Source: Dendrosporobacter quercicolus (GTDB lineage: Bacteria > Bacillota > Negativicutes > DSM-1736 > Dendrosporobacteraceae). Taken from it: 64,000 nucleotides of DNA. Both the position numbers and the translations under genes were made by a program. Below are positions 10,523 to 20,940 of this stretch, in pieces. Location: positions 180,537 through 244,536 of the forward strand of contig NZ_FNHB01000006.1 in assembly GCF_900104455.1 (NCBI RefSeq), read 5' to 3'. Every line of letters begins with the position of its first letter. Position 1 is the first letter of the stretch. The notes below the pieces were generated by a model that was not told where the DNA came from, made no database searches, and saw only the letters and a list, made by a program, of their open reading frames with translations.

Positions 10523-10534
10523 GGAGGGTATTCA

Positions 10535-10720
10535 ATGGCAAAGCTCAAAATTACTCTTACCAGAAGCCTGATTGGCAGACCTGAAGATCAACGTGCTACT
10601 GTCCGGGCTTTGGGTTTAGGTAAAACCAACAGTGTGAAAGTACAGGATGACAATGCGGTTATCAGAGGGATGATCCGCAAAGTGGAACATCTTGTCAGTG
10701 TTGAAGAAGTGCAAGACTAG
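10535..10720 (+). CDS. rpmD: 50S ribosomal protein L30
   Basis: L30 (61 aa) is short and complete: [19 protein letters not shown] and [15 protein letters not shown] are typical. It lies 12 bases after rpsE and just before rplO, the standard spc order. ATG 10535 follows AAGGAGG. Confidence 0.96.
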   Translation: MAKLKITLTRSLIGRPEDQRATVRALGLGKTNSVKVQDDNAVIRGMIRKVEHLVSVEEVQD

Positions 10721-10738
10721 TTCAAGGAGGTGCTACGC

Positions 10739-11179
10739 ATGAAATTACACGAATTAGCTCCGGCCCCTGGATCGAAGAAGGTTCGTACCCGTGTTGGCCG
10801 TGGTCTTGGTTCCGGTCTTGGCAAGACATCCGGAAAAGGTCATAAAGGGCAGAAAGCCCGTGCCGGCGGCGGTGTTCGTACCGGCTTTGAAGGCGGCCAA
10901 ATGCCGATTTACCGCAGACTGCCGAAACGTGGTTTCTATAATAAATTCGCCAAAGAATTTGCTGAAGTCAACGTTTCCGATCTCAACCGCTTTGACAACG
11001 GCGCTGTCGTAGATCCGGTCGCTTTAATCGAAATTGGCATTTTGAAAAATGTCCGTGACGGTGTTCGCATTTTAGGCAACGGCGAACTGGAAAAATCACT
11101 TACTGTAATCGCCAACGGCTTTACCAAGTCAGCAGCCGAAAAAATTGCAGCGGCTGGCGGAAAAGTCGAGGTGATCTAA
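10739..11179 (+). CDS. rplO: 50S ribosomal protein L15
   Basis: L15 (146 aa) is a late-assembly protein. [14 protein letters not shown], the glycine/arginine-rich stretch [20 protein letters not shown] and [15 protein letters not shown] are diagnostic. ATG 10739 is preferred over the upstream start at 10730 because that one overlaps the AAGGAGG site. secY begins one base after its stop. Confidence 0.97.
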   Translation: MKLHELAPAPGSKKVRTRVGRGLGSGLGKTSGKGHKGQKARAGGGVRTGFEGGQMPIYRRLPKRGFYNKFAKEFAEVNVSDLNRFDNGAVVDPVALIEIGILKNVRDGVRILGNGELEKSLTVIANGFTKSAAEKIAAAGGKVEVI

Positions 11180-11180
11180 G

Positions 11181-12437
11181 GTGCTTTCAGGCCTGTCCAA
11201 TATACTCAAGATTACTGAGCTCAGACAAAAAATTGTATTTACGCTGGCAATGTTCTTAGTGTTTCGCGCCGGCACACATATACCCGTTCCGGGCGTCAAT
11301 CCCGCCGTTATTGAACAGCTGTTTACCAGCGGCAACCTGTTTGGCCTGCTGGACATGTTCTCCGGCGGCGCATTAAGTAAGTTCTCAGTGTTTGCAATGA
11401 GTATTACGCCTTATATCAACGCTTCGATTATTATGCAGCTGTTAACAGTTGTTGTACCGAAGTTTGAGCAGTGGGCGAAGGAAGGCGAAGAAGGGCGAAA
11501 GAAAATCACCCAGATTACTCGCTATGGCACAGTGCTGCTGGGGTTTATTCAGGCCATTGGAATGGCTTTCGGTTTGAAAGCAGCTATCGTCAGCCCGGGG
11601 ATCGGCCCGATTTTGCTGATCGCGATAACACTGACCGCCGGCACCACATTCTTAATGTGGGTGGGCGAGCAGATTACGGAAAAGGGCATTGGCAACGGGA
11701 TTTCGCTGATTATCTTTGCGGGTATCGTTTCCCAGCTGCCAAGCAGTCTTGTTACCATTTATAAGTACCTGCAGGCAGGTACGATCAATTACTTTAATGT
11801 GCTGTTGTATGTTATTATTGCGCTGGCCATGATGGTTTTTGTTATTTCAATCCAACAGGGGCAACGAAGGATTCCCGTACAATATGCCAAAAGAGTGGTC
11901 GGCCGCAAGATGTACGGCGGTCAGTCCACACACATTCCGCTTAAAGTAAATCAAGCGGGTGTTATTCCAGTAATCTTTGCGTCATCCGTGCTGATGTTCC
12001 CGGTAACCATTGCCCAGTTTATTAATGTTTCCTGGGTAAAAACGTTAGCGGAATGGTTTGCGTGGGGTACACCGCTACAGACAGCTCTGTATGCGATCCT
12101 GATTATTTTCTTCACGTACTTCTATACTGCGGTTACTATGAATATATCGGATATGGCAGAGAACATGAAAAAATACGGTGGTTTTATTCCAGGACTACGC
12201 CCGGGTAAACCAACTGCAGACTATTTGGACCGCGTTATGACCAGAATTACACTTGCAGGGGCAATATTTCTTGCACTGATTGCCATTTTGCCCAACTTTG
12301 TGGGGGCTGTGACAAATATCCCAGGGGTGTATTTTGGCGGCACCGCCCTCTTGATTGTGGTTGGCGTAGCTCTTGACACGATGAAGCAAATCGAGGCTAT
12401 GGTCTTAATGCGCCACTATCAAGGCTTCATGAAGTAG
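11181..12437 (+). CDS. secY: Protein translocase channel SecY
   Basis: SecY (418 aa) is the ten-helix membrane channel of the Sec system. The plug/TM2 region after [13 protein letters not shown] and the conserved cytoplasmic loop [15 protein letters not shown] are present, as is [15 protein letters not shown] near the C-terminal half. GTG start at 11181, one base after rplO, so translation is probably coupled. adk follows after 14 bases. Confidence 0.97.
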   Translation: MLSGLSNILKITELRQKIVFTLAMFLVFRAGTHIPVPGVNPAVIEQLFTSGNLFGLLDMFSGGALSKFSVFAMSITPYINASIIMQLLTVVVPKFEQWAKEGEEGRKKITQITRYGTVLLGFIQAIGMAFGLKAAIVSPGIGPILLIAITLTAGTTFLMWVGEQITEKGIGNGISLIIFAGIVSQLPSSLVTIYKYLQAGTINYFNVLLYVIIALAMMVFVISIQQGQRRIPVQYAKRVVGRKMYGGQSTHIPLKVNQAGVIPVIFASSVLMFPVTIAQFINVSWVKTLAEWFAWGTPLQTALYAILIIFFTYFYTAVTMNISDMAENMKKYGGFIPGLRPGKPTADYLDRVMTRITLAGAIFLALIAILPNFVGAVTNIPGVYFGGTALLIVVGVALDTMKQIEAMVLMRHYQGFMK

Positions 12438-12451
12438 GAGGTAGGCTCGCG

Positions 12452-13099
12452 ATGTATATCCTTTTGATGGGACCGCCTGGCGCCGGTAAAGGTACGCAGG
12501 CGGAGAAACTAGTCGAGAAATTTGAAATCCCGCATATCTCAACCGGAGATATGTTCAGGGCGGCAGTAAAAGAAGGCACCGAGCTTGGTAAACAGGCCAA
12601 AGCCTGCATGGATGCCGGCCAACTGGTTCCTGACAGTGTAACAATCGGGATCGTAAAAGAGCGTCTGGCTAAACCGGACTGCAAGCAAGGTTTTATCCTG
12701 GATGGATTTCCCCGGACGATTGAGCAGGCTGATGCCCTTGATCGTACGCTGGCCGAACTGGGAATAAGACTTAATCGCGTGATAAATATCAGTGTTCCGG
12801 CTGCCGACTTAGTCAGCCGGGCCACGGGCCGACGGATCTGCAAAAGCTGTGGCGCAACTTATCACATTATCTTCAAGCCGGCAACGCTTACCGACAAGTG
12901 CGATAAATGCACCGGTGACTTATACCAGCGCGATGATGACCGTGAAGAGACAATCACCAAGCGCTTAGCCGTGTACAGCGCGCAAACCAAACCGCTGGTT
13001 GAGTATTACCAGGATAAAGGCTTGTATACGGAAATTGACGGTCGGCAGCCGATAGATAAAGTTTTAAGTGATATTGTTGCCAGCCTGAGGGGCGAATAG
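12452..13099 (+). CDS. adk: Adenylate kinase, zinc-lid type
   Basis: This 215-aa kinase interconverts ATP+AMP and 2 ADP. The P-loop GPPGAGKGT is at 7-15, the AMP-binding HISTGDMFR region near 28-36, and DGFPRT at 84-89. The LID carries four cysteines (C130, C133, C150, C153), the zinc-binding form common in Firmicutes. It follows secY as in Bacillus. Confidence 0.97.
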   Translation: MYILLMGPPGAGKGTQAEKLVEKFEIPHISTGDMFRAAVKEGTELGKQAKACMDAGQLVPDSVTIGIVKERLAKPDCKQGFILDGFPRTIEQADALDRTLAELGIRLNRVINISVPAADLVSRATGRRICKSCGATYHIIFKPATLTDKCDKCTGDLYQRDDDREETITKRLAVYSAQTKPLVEYYQDKGLYTEIDGRQPIDKVLSDIVASLRGE

Positions 13100-13100
13100 G

Positions 13101-13847
13101 ATGATCATCCTAAAATCAGACCGGGAGCTTGCTTATATGCGCGATGCCGGCAAAATAGTGGCTGAAACACTGACTGAGGTGGAAAAAGCCGCTAAGCCGG
13201 GAGTAAGTACGCTTGAACTGGATAGGATCGCCGAAGAATATATAAAAGGCCGTGGCGCTATTCCCACCTTTAAGGGCTATAACGGTTTTCCAGGCAATAT
13301 TTGCGCTTCTATAAACGAACAAGTCGTTCACGGCATTCCAGGTTTAAAGAAGTTAAAAAATGGAGATAATGTCAGTATTGACATTGGAGCGGTAATTAAT
13401 GGCTATAATGGCGATGCTGCGGTTACCGTCGCTGTTGGTGATGTAGACGCCTCAGTGCAGAAACTGCTTGAAGTTACCGAACAATCTTTATACAAAGGTA
13501 TTGAAAAAGCAATGGCAGGCAACCGTCTTGGCGACATTTCCCACGCCGTCCAGGCCCATGCCGAAGCGTATGGCTATGGCGTTGTGCGAGACTATGTCGG
13601 GCATGGCATTGGCAGGAAAATGCATGAAGACCCTCAGGTACCGAATTACGGCCAGCCCGGTCGAGGCCCACGATTAAAATCCGGTATGACTTTGGCGATT
13701 GAGCCAATGATTAATCTGGGGACACATGAGGTAAAGACGCTGGATGACGGATGGACGGTTGTGACTAAGGATGGCAAGCCTTCCGCGCATTTCGAACATA
13801 CCATTGCCATAACTGATGACAAGCCGGAAATTTTGACCAAGCGGTAG
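13101..13847 (+). CDS. map: Methionine aminopeptidase, type I
   Basis: This 248-aa cytosolic metalloprotease removes the initiator methionine from new proteins. The five metal ligands are visible: D94, D105, H168, E201 and E232, in [30 protein letters not shown] and FEHTIAI. It has no N-terminal SH3 or zinc-finger extension. It starts one base after adk stops, consistent with one operon. Confidence 0.97.
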   Translation: MIILKSDRELAYMRDAGKIVAETLTEVEKAAKPGVSTLELDRIAEEYIKGRGAIPTFKGYNGFPGNICASINEQVVHGIPGLKKLKNGDNVSIDIGAVINGYNGDAAVTVAVGDVDASVQKLLEVTEQSLYKGIEKAMAGNRLGDISHAVQAHAEAYGYGVVRDYVGHGIGRKMHEDPQVPNYGQPGRGPRLKSGMTLAIEPMINLGTHEVKTLDDGWTVVTKDGKPSAHFEHTIAITDDKPEILTKR

Positions 13848-13860
13848 GAGGCGAGACGCT

Positions 13861-14133
13861 GTGTCAGCCCACCATATTTCAATTGGCCAGCTTGTTACCA
13901 GCCTGGCCGGTCGCGATACAGGCCAGCCCTATCTGGTGATAGGGCTCACCGGCAAGTATGTTTTGTTGGCTGACGGCCGGGAGCGCAGAGTCACAAATCC
14001 GAAGAAGAAAAATATTCGGCATGTCAAAGCTTACCAAGCAATTGCTCTGGCGGTGGCGGAAAAACTTCACAGCGGGAGTAAAACTTCGGATGAAGATATC
14101 CGTCAGGCTATCGCAAATTTGTATACCGGATAA
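13861..14133 (+). CDS. KOW-domain RNA-binding protein (L14e-like)
   Basis: A 90-aa basic protein found between map and infA in many Firmicutes. Residues about 8-45 form a KOW-type small barrel ([20 protein letters not shown], then [11 protein letters not shown]), related to archaeal/eukaryotic L14e/L27e proteins; the C-terminal half is helical. A role as an RNA- or ribosome-associated factor is inferred from fold and context; the precise function is not known to me. GTG start at 13861 with AGGAGG upstream. Confidence 0.85.
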   Translation: MSAHHISIGQLVTSLAGRDTGQPYLVIGLTGKYVLLADGRERRVTNPKKKNIRHVKAYQAIALAVAEKLHSGSKTSDEDIRQAIANLYTG

Positions 14134-14165
14134 TCTGTGAGAAGCGGACGAGGAGGGAACATCTC

Positions 14166-14384
14166 GTGTCCAAACAAGATGTAATTGAGGTAGAAGGTAC
14201 GGTTATCGAAGCCCTGCCTAATGCTATGTTCCAGGTAGAACTGGAAAATGGGCATGTCGTATTGGCGCATGTCTCCGGTAAAATCAGGATGAATTTTATT
14301 CGGATATTGCCTGGCGATAAAGTTACTGTTGAGTTAACGCCATATGATTTAAAACGCGGCCGGATTACCTACCGTTTCAAATAG
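14166..14384 (+). CDS. infA: Translation initiation factor IF-1
   Basis: IF-1 (72 aa) is a single OB-fold protein that blocks the A-site during initiation. [24 protein letters not shown] and the C-terminal [15 protein letters not shown] are diagnostic. GTG start at 14166 after GAGGAGGG. rpmJ and rpsM follow, the typical Gram-positive arrangement. Confidence 0.97.
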   Translation: MSKQDVIEVEGTVIEALPNAMFQVELENGHVVLAHVSGKIRMNFIRILPGDKVTVELTPYDLKRGRITYRFK

Positions 14385-14394
14385 CGCTTTTGAT

Positions 14395-14422
14395 GCTTGC
14401 TGGCGGACGGATAGCAGCAAGC
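14395..14422 (+). promoter_or_regulatory. Hairpin between infA and rpmJ
   Basis: GCTTGCTG pairs with CAGCAAGC (8 bp) around a 12-base loop in the 75-base infA-rpmJ gap. No T-run follows. It could tune expression of the downstream genes; this is inference only. Confidence 0.35.
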
Positions 14423-14438
14423 GTGAAACAGGCAATGA

Positions 14439-14573
<135 letters not shown>

Positions 14574-14587
14574 GGGGTGGACGATAC

Positions 14588-14959
14588 ATGGCACGTATTG
14601 CCGGCGTAGATTTACCACGTGATAAACGAATTGAGATTGCTTTAACCTATATATTTGGTATTGGCCTGACGATTTCGAAGGAAATTTTGGCGGCCACAGG
14701 GATTAATCCTGATACCCGTACCCGTGACTTGACTGAGGAAGAAGTTTCCAAGCTTCGTGAAATCATTGATAAGAACTATCGGGTTGAAGGCGATTTGCGG
14801 CGGGAAGAATCATTAAATATCAAACGCTTGATTGAAATTGGTTCCTATCGCGGCAAGAGACATCGCATGGGGCTTCCGGTCAGGGGCCAAAGAACCAAGA
14901 CCAACGCCCGTACCCGTAAAGGTCCGAAAAGAACTGTTGGCGCGAAAAAGAAAAAGTAA
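14588..14959 (+). CDS. rpsM: 30S ribosomal protein S13
   Basis: S13 (123 aa) bridges to the large subunit and touches the P-site t[23 protein letters not shown], the helix-hairpin-helix region [14 protein letters not shown], and the C-terminal [19 protein letters not shown] are diagnostic. ATG 14588 follows GGGGGTGG. Confidence 0.97.
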   Translation: MARIAGVDLPRDKRIEIALTYIFGIGLTISKEILAATGINPDTRTRDLTEEEVSKLREIIDKNYRVEGDLRREESLNIKRLIEIGSYRGKRHRMGLPVRGQRTKTNARTRKGPKRTVGAKKKK

Positions 14960-14973
14960 GGGAGTGAGAAGCT

Positions 14974-15366
14974 GTGGTAGCTAAAAAAGTTGCTAGACCG
15001 AAAAGAAAAGAACGTAAAAACATCGAGCACGGCATCGCCCATATCCGCTCGACTTTCAATAATACGATTGTTACGCTGACCGATACCAGAGGCAATGCCT
15101 TGTCCTGGGCTAGCGCAGGCGGCCTCGGATTCCGCGGTTCCCGTAAAAGTACTCCGTTTGCTGCGCAAATTGCTGCTGAGACTGCCGCCAAAGCGGCAAT
15201 GGAGCATGGACTGAAACAAGTGGAAGTCTTTGTTAAAGGTCCCGGCGCCGGACGCGAAGCGGCGATCAGGTCACTGCAGGCGGCTGGTCTGGAAGTTAAT
15301 CTGATTAAAGATGTAACGCCAATTCCTCATAATGGCTGCCGTCCGCCGAAGCGGAGAAGAGTATAA
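14974..15366 (+). CDS. rpsK: 30S ribosomal protein S11
   Basis: S11 (130 aa) forms part of the platform. [20 protein letters not shown] and the C-terminal [18 protein letters not shown] are diagnostic. GTG start at 14974 after GGGAGTGAG. Its tail precedes rpsD by 25 bases. Confidence 0.97.
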   Translation: MVAKKVARPKRKERKNIEHGIAHIRSTFNNTIVTLTDTRGNALSWASAGGLGFRGSRKSTPFAAQIAAETAAKAAMEHGLKQVEVFVKGPGAGREAAIRSLQAAGLEVNLIKDVTPIPHNGCRPPKRRRV

Positions 15367-15391
15367 AAAATTTGGGAGGTGTTTAACAAGA

Positions 15392-16024
15392 ATGGCAAGA
15401 TATATAGGTCCTGTTTGCAGACTTTGCCGCCGGGAAGGTGCGAAATTATATCTGAAGGGCGATAAATGCTATAGTGATAAATGCGCGTTTACCAAACGCA
15501 GCTATGCTCCTGGCCAGCATGGCCAAACGCAAGCCCGCAAGAAGGTATCCGAGTATGGAATTCAGCTGAGAGAAAAGCAGAAAGCCCGGCGCGCCTATGG
15601 TATGCTGGAAGGACAATTCCATGCCTATTTTGAAAAAGCCGAGCGCCAAAAAGGCGTTACCGGTGAAAATCTGCTGGTCATGCTGGAAAGAAGACTGGAT
15701 AACGTGGTATACCGTTTGGGCTTTGCCGCCAGCCGTAACCAGGGCAGACAACTTGTGCGTCACGGACATTTTACCGTCAATGGCCGCAGGGTGAATATTC
15801 CGTCCTACCTGATTAAACCAGGCGATGTTATTCAAGTACATGAAAGCAGCAAGGAATCGCCGCTGCTCAAACAAATATTTGAAGCCATTGGCCACAAGAC
15901 AGCTCCAATGTGGTTAGAAACTTCAGCTCAAGATATGAGCGGAAAAGTAGTTCGCTATCCGAGCCGGGATGAGATTGATACGCCTATCCAAGAGCATCTG
16001 ATTGTTGAATTGTACTCCAGATAA
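15392..16024 (+). CDS. rpsD: 30S ribosomal protein S4, zinc-binding (C+) form
   Basis: S4 (210 aa) is a primary assembly protein. The N-terminus [16 protein letters not shown] with C9, C12, C26 and C31 marks the zinc-binding form; the S4 RNA-binding domain ([16 protein letters not shown]) starts near residue 96. A longer frame from 15332 overlaps rpsK and lacks a proper site; ATG 15392 follows GGGAGGTG. Confidence 0.97.
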   Translation: MARYIGPVCRLCRREGAKLYLKGDKCYSDKCAFTKRSYAPGQHGQTQARKKVSEYGIQLREKQKARRAYGMLEGQFHAYFEKAERQKGVTGENLLVMLERRLDNVVYRLGFAASRNQGRQLVRHGHFTVNGRRVNIPSYLIKPGDVIQVHESSKESPLLKQIFEAIGHKTAPMWLETSAQDMSGKVVRYPSRDEIDTPIQEHLIVELYSR

Positions 16025-16088
16025 TACGCCCTCAGCCGCGGGTATGGCGTGACTTAGTAGTGCGCACAAATGAGGAGGGTTATTCCAG

Positions 16089-17048
16089 ATGATCGAAATC
16101 GAAAAACCGAAAATCGAGATAGTAGAAATAAGTGAAGATAGTCGTTATGGAAAATTTGTTTGTGAACCGCTGGAGCGGGGCTATGGCACTACGCTGGGCA
16201 ACAGCTTGCGGCGGATACTACTATCTTCATTGCAGGGCGCTGCAGTAACTTCAATTAAAATTGAAGGAGTACTTCACGAGTTTTCTACCATTCCCGGCGT
16301 TCGGGAAGACGTTACTGACATTATTTTGAATTTGAAATCACTGTGTCTCAAAATGCATTGTGATGAGCCAAAAATTTTACGGGTTGATGTTCAAGGCGAA
16401 AAAGCAGTCGCAGCGGGTGATATATTCACTGACCCTGATGTCGAAATACTTAACCCGGAATTGCATTTGGCAACTGTAGACGCCAGCGGTTCGCTGAAAA
16501 TGGAAATTACCGTTGAGCGCGGCCGAGGCTATGTTCCTGCAGATAAGAACAAAAAGGCTGATCATGTGATCGGTATTATTCCGATTGACTCCATTTTTTC
16601 GCCTATCCAGAGAGTGAATTATAGTGTAACTGATACTCGTGTCGGTAACGTCACAGATTACGACAAACTTACGCTGGAGTTATGGACTGACGGCAGCATG
16701 AGACCTGAAGAAGCGATCAGCAAATCGTCCAGTATCATGATTGCCCACCTCAGGCTGTTTCAGAACATGGCTGGCGCTCCCCCGGAAGACGAGGGAACTG
16801 AAGGAACGTTTACTGAGGTGCCGGAATCGGGAGTTTCCAAAACATTGGAAATGACGATTGAAGATTTGGATCTTTCAGTTCGATCCTATAACTGCTTAAA
16901 ACGGGCCGGCATCAATACGGTAGCCGAATTGGCCCAAAAAAGTGAAGAAGATATGATGAAAGTGCGTAATCTTGGCCGTAAATCACTGGAAGAAGTGAAA
17001 AAGAAGCTGGATGAACTAGGGTTGGCACTGACTGAATTTGAAGAGTAG
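16089..17048 (+). CDS. rpoA: RNA polymerase alpha subunit
   Basis: Alpha (319 aa) nucleates RNA polymerase assembly and binds UP elements and activators. The N-domain contains [19 protein letters not shown] and the C-domain [19 protein letters not shown] with [14 protein letters not shown]. The linker around residues 230-245 is acidic. ATG 16089 after GAGGAGGG. It sits between rpsD and rplQ, the classic alpha operon order. Confidence 0.98.
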   Translation: MIEIEKPKIEIVEISEDSRYGKFVCEPLERGYGTTLGNSLRRILLSSLQGAAVTSIKIEGVLHEFSTIPGVREDVTDIILNLKSLCLKMHCDEPKILRVDVQGEKAVAAGDIFTDPDVEILNPELHLATVDASGSLKMEITVERGRGYVPADKNKKADHVIGIIPIDSIFSPIQRVNYSVTDTRVGNVTDYDKLTLELWTDGSMRPEEAISKSSSIMIAHLRLFQNMAGAPPEDEGTEGTFTEVPESGVSKTLEMTIEDLDLSVRSYNCLKRAGINTVAELAQKSEEDMMKVRNLGRKSLEEVKKKLDELGLALTEFEE

Positions 17049-17062
17049 GAGGAGGGAAGATT

Positions 17063-17401
17063 ATGGCCTACAGAAAGTTAGGACGTGACAGTAGCGCACG
17101 TAAAGCGCTGTTTCGCAGCATTTTGACTTCCTTCTTTTCGTACGAGCGTATTGAAACAACGGAAGCTAAAGCCAAAGAAATCAGCGGACTTGCTGAACAA
17201 TTGATTACTTTAGCCAAGCGCGGCGATTTACACGCCCGCCGTCAGGTTTTGGCACAGCTCATGGACGAAGAAGTGGCAAAAAAACTGTTTGATACCATTG
17301 CCCCTAAATATAATAATCGTCAAGGCGGTTACACGCGGGTAATTAAGCTTGGACCCCGTCGCGGCGATGCTGCGCCGATGGCAATACTGGAATTGGTGTA
17401 A
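17063..17401 (+). CDS. rplQ: 50S ribosomal protein L17
   Basis: L17 (112 aa) lies near the tunnel exit. [30 protein letters not shown] and the C-terminal [22 protein letters not shown] are diagnostic. It closes the alpha operon and is followed by a terminator-like hairpin. Confidence 0.97.
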   Translation: MAYRKLGRDSSARKALFRSILTSFFSYERIETTEAKAKEISGLAEQLITLAKRGDLHARRQVLAQLMDEEVAKKLFDTIAPKYNNRQGGYTRVIKLGPRRGDAAPMAILELV

Positions 17402-17408
17402 TGATCGA

Positions 17409-17438
17409 AAGGCGACCATCAGGGTCGCCTTATTCGTT
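17409..17438 (+). terminator. Terminator-like hairpin after rplQ
   Basis: AAGGCGACC and GGTCGCCTT form a perfect 9-bp stem with a 5-base loop, eight bases after the rplQ stop. The T-run is short (ATTCGTT), so termination may be partial. Confidence 0.65.
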
Positions 17439-17454
17439 ATAGACAAGATACGAT

Positions 17455-17569
17455 ATTGAACCACAGAGGGCACAGAGGTCACAGAGGGTAACGGGAGCGA
17501 TAGTTATCGCTCCGGCTATATTTCCCTCCCGTAAATCCTCCGTGTACTCCGTGTCCTCTGTGGTTCAAT
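17455..17569. repeat. Large imperfect palindrome with CACAGAGG units
   Basis: A 115-base inverted repeat fills the gap between the ribosomal block and ecfA1. The outer arms (ATTGAACCACAGAGGGCACA and its counterpart ending GTGGTTCAAT at 17569) are made of CACAGAGG-like octamers; the centre is a separate perfect 9-bp stem (GGAGCGATA/TATCGCTCC, 17494-17513). Similar CACAGAGG elements are scattered in intergenic regions of many unrelated bacteria, from general knowledge. Only this one copy was seen here. Confidence 0.75.
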
Positions 17570-17609
17570 TCATATGTTTAAGATTAGCTTTTATATAAGG
17601 AGCTAGATT

Positions 17610-18443
17610 ATGGGAGAGTTTATTAAAGTTGAACATTTGTGCCATGCTTATGCTGCGGGGAATGATGAACAGCGGCTGGCGCTTGATCATATAAATTTAA
17701 CAATTAACGCGGGCGAGTTTGTCGCTGTGATCGGAACCAATGGTTCAGGCAAGTCAACGCTGGCCAAACATTTTAACGCCTTGCTGCTGCCGACCAGCGG
17801 CAGCTGCCTGATTGACGGCCTGTCTACCGCCGAACCGGCAGAGCTCTGGAAGATCAGGCAGGCGGTTGGTATGGTATTTCAAAATCCTGATAATCAGCTT
17901 GTCGCCACTGTGGTTGAGGAGGATGTCGCTTTTGGTCCTGAAAATCTGGGTCTGCCGCCGGCCGAGATTGCCCGGCGGGTTGACCGCGCCTTACAGTTGG
18001 TAGGAATGAACGATTACCGTCTGCATGGGCCGCATCTTTTATCAGGCGGGCAGAAGCAGCGGGTGGCGATTGCCGGAGTGCTGGCGATGCAGTCGAAGTG
18101 CCTGGTTTTGGACGAGCCTACCGCCATGCTGGACCCGCTGGGCCGGCGCGAAGTGCTGGAAACCGTGAAGGAGCTGCATAGCGCCGCCGGTATTACCGTT
18201 ATCTATATAACCCATTTTATGGAGGAGGCGGCGGCTGCTGACAGAATTATCGTTATGGGTGAGGGGCGTATTGTGTACAGCGGCACTCCTGTGGAAGTTT
18301 TCAGTCAGGTCAGGCTGCTGAAAAGTCTGGGGCTGGATGTTCCACTGGCGGCGGAAGTCGCCGAGCGCCTGCGGGGCGAGAAAATTCAACTGCCTGCGCA
18401 TATCATCACCGATGAGGATTTGGCGGTGGCCTTATGTCCATAG
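17610..18443 (+). CDS. ecfA1: Energy-coupling factor transporter ATPase EcfA1
   Basis: One of the paired ATPases (277 aa) that drive ECF vitamin/metal uptake. Walker A GTNGSGKST is at 42-50, the Q-loop FQNPDNQLV follows, then the signature LSGGQKQRVAIAGVLAM and Walker B CLVLDEPTAMLD. The stop overlaps ecfA2 by 10 bases. No substrate-specific S component is next to it, so this is probably a shared (group II) module serving several S proteins elsewhere. Confidence 0.95.
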   Translation: MGEFIKVEHLCHAYAAGNDEQRLALDHINLTINAGEFVAVIGTNGSGKSTLAKHFNALLLPTSGSCLIDGLSTAEPAELWKIRQAVGMVFQNPDNQLVATVVEEDVAFGPENLGLPPAEIARRVDRALQLVGMNDYRLHGPHLLSGGQKQRVAIAGVLAMQSKCLVLDEPTAMLDPLGRREVLETVKELHSAAGITVIYITHFMEEAAAADRIIVMGEGRIVYSGTPVEVFSQVRLLKSLGLDVPLAAEVAERLRGEKIQLPAHIITDEDLAVALCP

Positions 18444-19288
18444 AATTAAAAAATGTCACATATACGTATATGCCGAAAACCCCGTTCGAACGTACCGCCA
18501 TTAAGCAAATCAATCTTAAGATTTGTAAAGGGGAATTTGTAGCGATCATTGGCCATACCGGGTCGGGGAAATCAACGTTAGTGCAGCATCTAAACGGGAT
18601 ATTAAAGCCGACTTCCGGCTCTGTATCCATTGATGGAATTGATTTGCACGGCAAAAAGGATGCGGCCAAAACTGTCCGCAGTAAAGTGGGCATGGTATTT
18701 CAGTATCCCGAACACCAATTATTTGAAGAGACCATTTATGCCGATATTGCCTTTGGCCCGAAAAATCTGGGCTTATCAACGGAAGAGGTCGATGCCAGAG
18801 TGCGGCGGGCAATGGCTTTTGCCGGCCTGGACTTTTCCGCCTATGCCGAGCGGTCGCCTTTTCAGCTAAGCGGCGGTCAGATGCGCCGGGTTGCCATAGC
18901 CGGAGTGATTGCGCTTGAGCCGGAATATCTGATTTTGGATGAACCTTCCGCCGGGCTGGACCCGCGGGGGCGTGACGAAATATTTCAAGAAATAGCAAAG
19001 CTATATCAGCGCTCCGGGATCGCGGTTATTTTAGTATCCCATAACATGGAGGATGTGGCTAAGCTGGCAACACGGCTGATTGTCATGAATGACGGCCAGA
19101 TCAGTTTGGACGGCACGCCGCAGGCGGTCTTCGGAGAACCGGACAAATTAAAGGCGGCCGGAGTGGATGTGCCGCCGGTTACTGCGCTTCTGGGCAAGTT
19201 GAAAACACGCGGTCTTAATATTAATGATCAGCTGCTGACCGTTGACGAAGCGGTTGCAAATATTATTCAGGCGCTGGGGGAAAGATAA
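18434..19288 (+). CDS. ecfA2: Energy-coupling factor transporter ATPase EcfA2
   Basis: The second ECF ATPase (284 aa). Walker A GHTGSGKST at 40-48, Q-loop FQYPEHQLFEETI, signature LSGGQMRRVAIAGVIAL and Walker B YLILDEPSAGLD are intact. The Q-loop form YPEHQLFE distinguishes it from ecfA1 (NPDNQLVA). ATG 18434 lies inside ecfA1, so the two are probably translated in a coupled way, matching 1:1 assembly. Confidence 0.95.
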   Translation: MSIELKNVTYTYMPKTPFERTAIKQINLKICKGEFVAIIGHTGSGKSTLVQHLNGILKPTSGSVSIDGIDLHGKKDAAKTVRSKVGMVFQYPEHQLFEETIYADIAFGPKNLGLSTEEVDARVRRAMAFAGLDFSAYAERSPFQLSGGQMRRVAIAGVIALEPEYLILDEPSAGLDPRGRDEIFQEIAKLYQRSGIAVILVSHNMEDVAKLATRLIVMNDGQISLDGTPQAVFGEPDKLKAAGVDVPPVTALLGKLKTRGLNINDQLLTVDEAVANIIQALGER

Positions 19289-19289
19289 C

Positions 19290-20096
19290 ATGCTTACCGA
19301 TATCACATTAGGCCAGTACTTTCCTGGAAGTTCCTTTATCCACCAGCTTGATCCCCGGACGAAAATCATTTGCGTCCTGTTGTTTATCTCCAGTATTTTT
19401 ATTGGCCAGAGTTATACCGCATATGCCTTAATGCTGTGTTTTGTTTTATTCATTCTGATGGTTTCGGCAATTCCGCCGGTGATGATTTTAAAATCGCTTA
19501 AACCGCTTTGGATCATCATTACGCTTACCCTGGCGATTCATATTCTAACCACGCCCGGCCAGGTCATCTATTCCTGGGGTCCGCTGGATATCACCCTTGA
19601 GGGAGTGCGGCAGGGCGTTTTGATGGCGGTCCGGCTGATGCTGTTAATTGTAATGTCCTCGCTGCTGACCTATACCACTTCTCCCATTGCTTTGACCGAC
19701 GCAATTGAAAGGCTGCTGAAACCCTTTGCCAAAGCAGGCCTGCCGGCCCATGAACTGGCGATGATGATGACCATTGCCCTCCGGTTCATTCCCACCCTGC
19801 TGGAAGAGACGGATAAAATTATGAAAGCGCAAATGGCGCGTGGCGCTGATTTTGCCTCAGGCAATCTGGTCCGGCGGGTAAGAAGTATGGTGCCGCTGCT
19901 GGTACCGCTGTTTATCAGCGCCTTTCGCCGGGCCGACGAGCTGGCGGTAGCCATGGAGGCCCGGTGTTATCGCGGCGGTGAAAACAGGACCCGCATGAAA
20001 GAACTGCAGCATGGCGGCAGAGATTGGGCGGCTTATGGGATCATGGCGGTACTTGTCGGCAGTTTAATCTATTTGCGGGTTACCACAGGCCAATAG
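19290..20096 (+). CDS. ecfT: Energy-coupling factor transmembrane protein EcfT
   Basis: The integral-membrane scaffold (268 aa) that links the two ATPases to an S component. Several hydrophobic helices fill residues 35-130 and the last 20 residues. The two coupling motifs with A-R-G/A-R-C are visible (AQMARGADF and AMEARCYRGG). ATG 19290 starts one base after the ecfA2 stop; an upstream start at 19242 lies inside ecfA2. truA follows directly. Confidence 0.95.
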   Translation: MLTDITLGQYFPGSSFIHQLDPRTKIICVLLFISSIFIGQSYTAYALMLCFVLFILMVSAIPPVMILKSLKPLWIIITLTLAIHILTTPGQVIYSWGPLDITLEGVRQGVLMAVRLMLLIVMSSLLTYTTSPIALTDAIERLLKPFAKAGLPAHELAMMMTIALRFIPTLLEETDKIMKAQMARGADFASGNLVRRVRSMVPLLVPLFISAFRRADELAVAMEARCYRGGENRTRMKELQHGGRDWAAYGIMAVLVGSLIYLRVTTGQ

Positions 20097-20098
20097 GT

Positions 20099-20884
20099 AT
20101 GACAATGGTTAAAACGATGAACAATAAGACGCCTGATTTTAACCGCAATATCAAGCTGACGATAGCCTATGACGGAACCTGCTATCACGGTTTTCAACGC
20201 CAGAGCAATGCTTTGGCAATTCAGGAAATATTAGAAACCAGACTTAGCGTGCTGTTCGGTCATCCGCTTAAGATTACCGGCGCCGGGCGTACTGACGCCG
20301 GTGTACACGCCTATGGGCAGACGGTAAATTTTCTTACTTCCGGCAGCACAATACCTGCCGGCAATATTCCCAAGGCAGCACGCGGACTCCTGCCGCCTGA
20401 TATAGTCGTCACCGCCGGGGAGGAGGTTCCCCTTGCTTTTCATGCCCGCCGGTCGGCACAAAGCAAAATATATATTTATCGCGTGCTGCAGTCACCGCTG
20501 GCCGACCCCTTTAGACGCAATTACAGCTGGCATATCAGTCAACCGCTCAATGTCGCCGGAATGAACCAAGCTGCGCAGTACATAATCGGCACACACGACT
20601 TTTCCGCTTTCCGGGCCGCCGGCGGGTCCTCCGTTAAGCCGGTTAGAACGATTTTTGAAGCCTCCTGCAGCAGCCTCGGGCAGTTGATTGAGTTTTCTTT
20701 TGGGGGCAACGGCTTTCTGTATCATATGGTTCGCAATCTGGTAGGTACGCTGATTCAGGTGGGCCAGGGCCGCCTGACTGCCGAACAATTTGCCGGTATT
20801 TTGCTTAGCCGTGACCGTACCCAAGCCGGTATAACAGCGCCGCCGCAGGGGTTATATTTAAAAGAAGTGCGTTATTCGCGCTAA
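20099..20884 (+). CDS. truA: tRNA pseudouridine(38-40) synthase
   Basis: TruA (about 261 aa) converts U38-U40 in the tRNA anticodon arm to pseudouridine. The catalytic aspartate is D66 in GAGRTDAGVHA; LTIAYDGTCYHGFQRQ at the N-terminus and FLYHMVRNLVGTLI near the C-terminus are typical. The frame is open farther upstream inside ecfT; ATG 20099 is chosen as the first start after the ecfT stop, with only a weak binding site, so 20105 or 20114 are possible. This gene order (ecf, truA, rplM, rpsI) is common in Firmicutes. Confidence 0.94.
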   Translation: MTMVKTMNNKTPDFNRNIKLTIAYDGTCYHGFQRQSNALAIQEILETRLSVLFGHPLKITGAGRTDAGVHAYGQTVNFLTSGSTIPAGNIPKAARGLLPPDIVVTAGEEVPLAFHARRSAQSKIYIYRVLQSPLADPFRRNYSWHISQPLNVAGMNQAAQYIIGTHDFSAFRAAGGSSVKPVRTIFEASCSSLGQLIEFSFGGNGFLYHMVRNLVGTLIQVGQGRLTAEQFAGILLSRDRTQAGITAPPQGLYLKEVRYSR

Positions 20885-20940
20885 AAAGCAACGAAAGTGA
20901 AAATCAGAAAATAAAATTTGTCAATAACAAGGTAAAGTCC

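Noticed and set aside
20024..20098. N-terminal extension of truA inside ecfT
   Set aside because: The extra residues are antiparallel reading of ecfT coding sequence with no binding site; the conserved domain starts after 20099.
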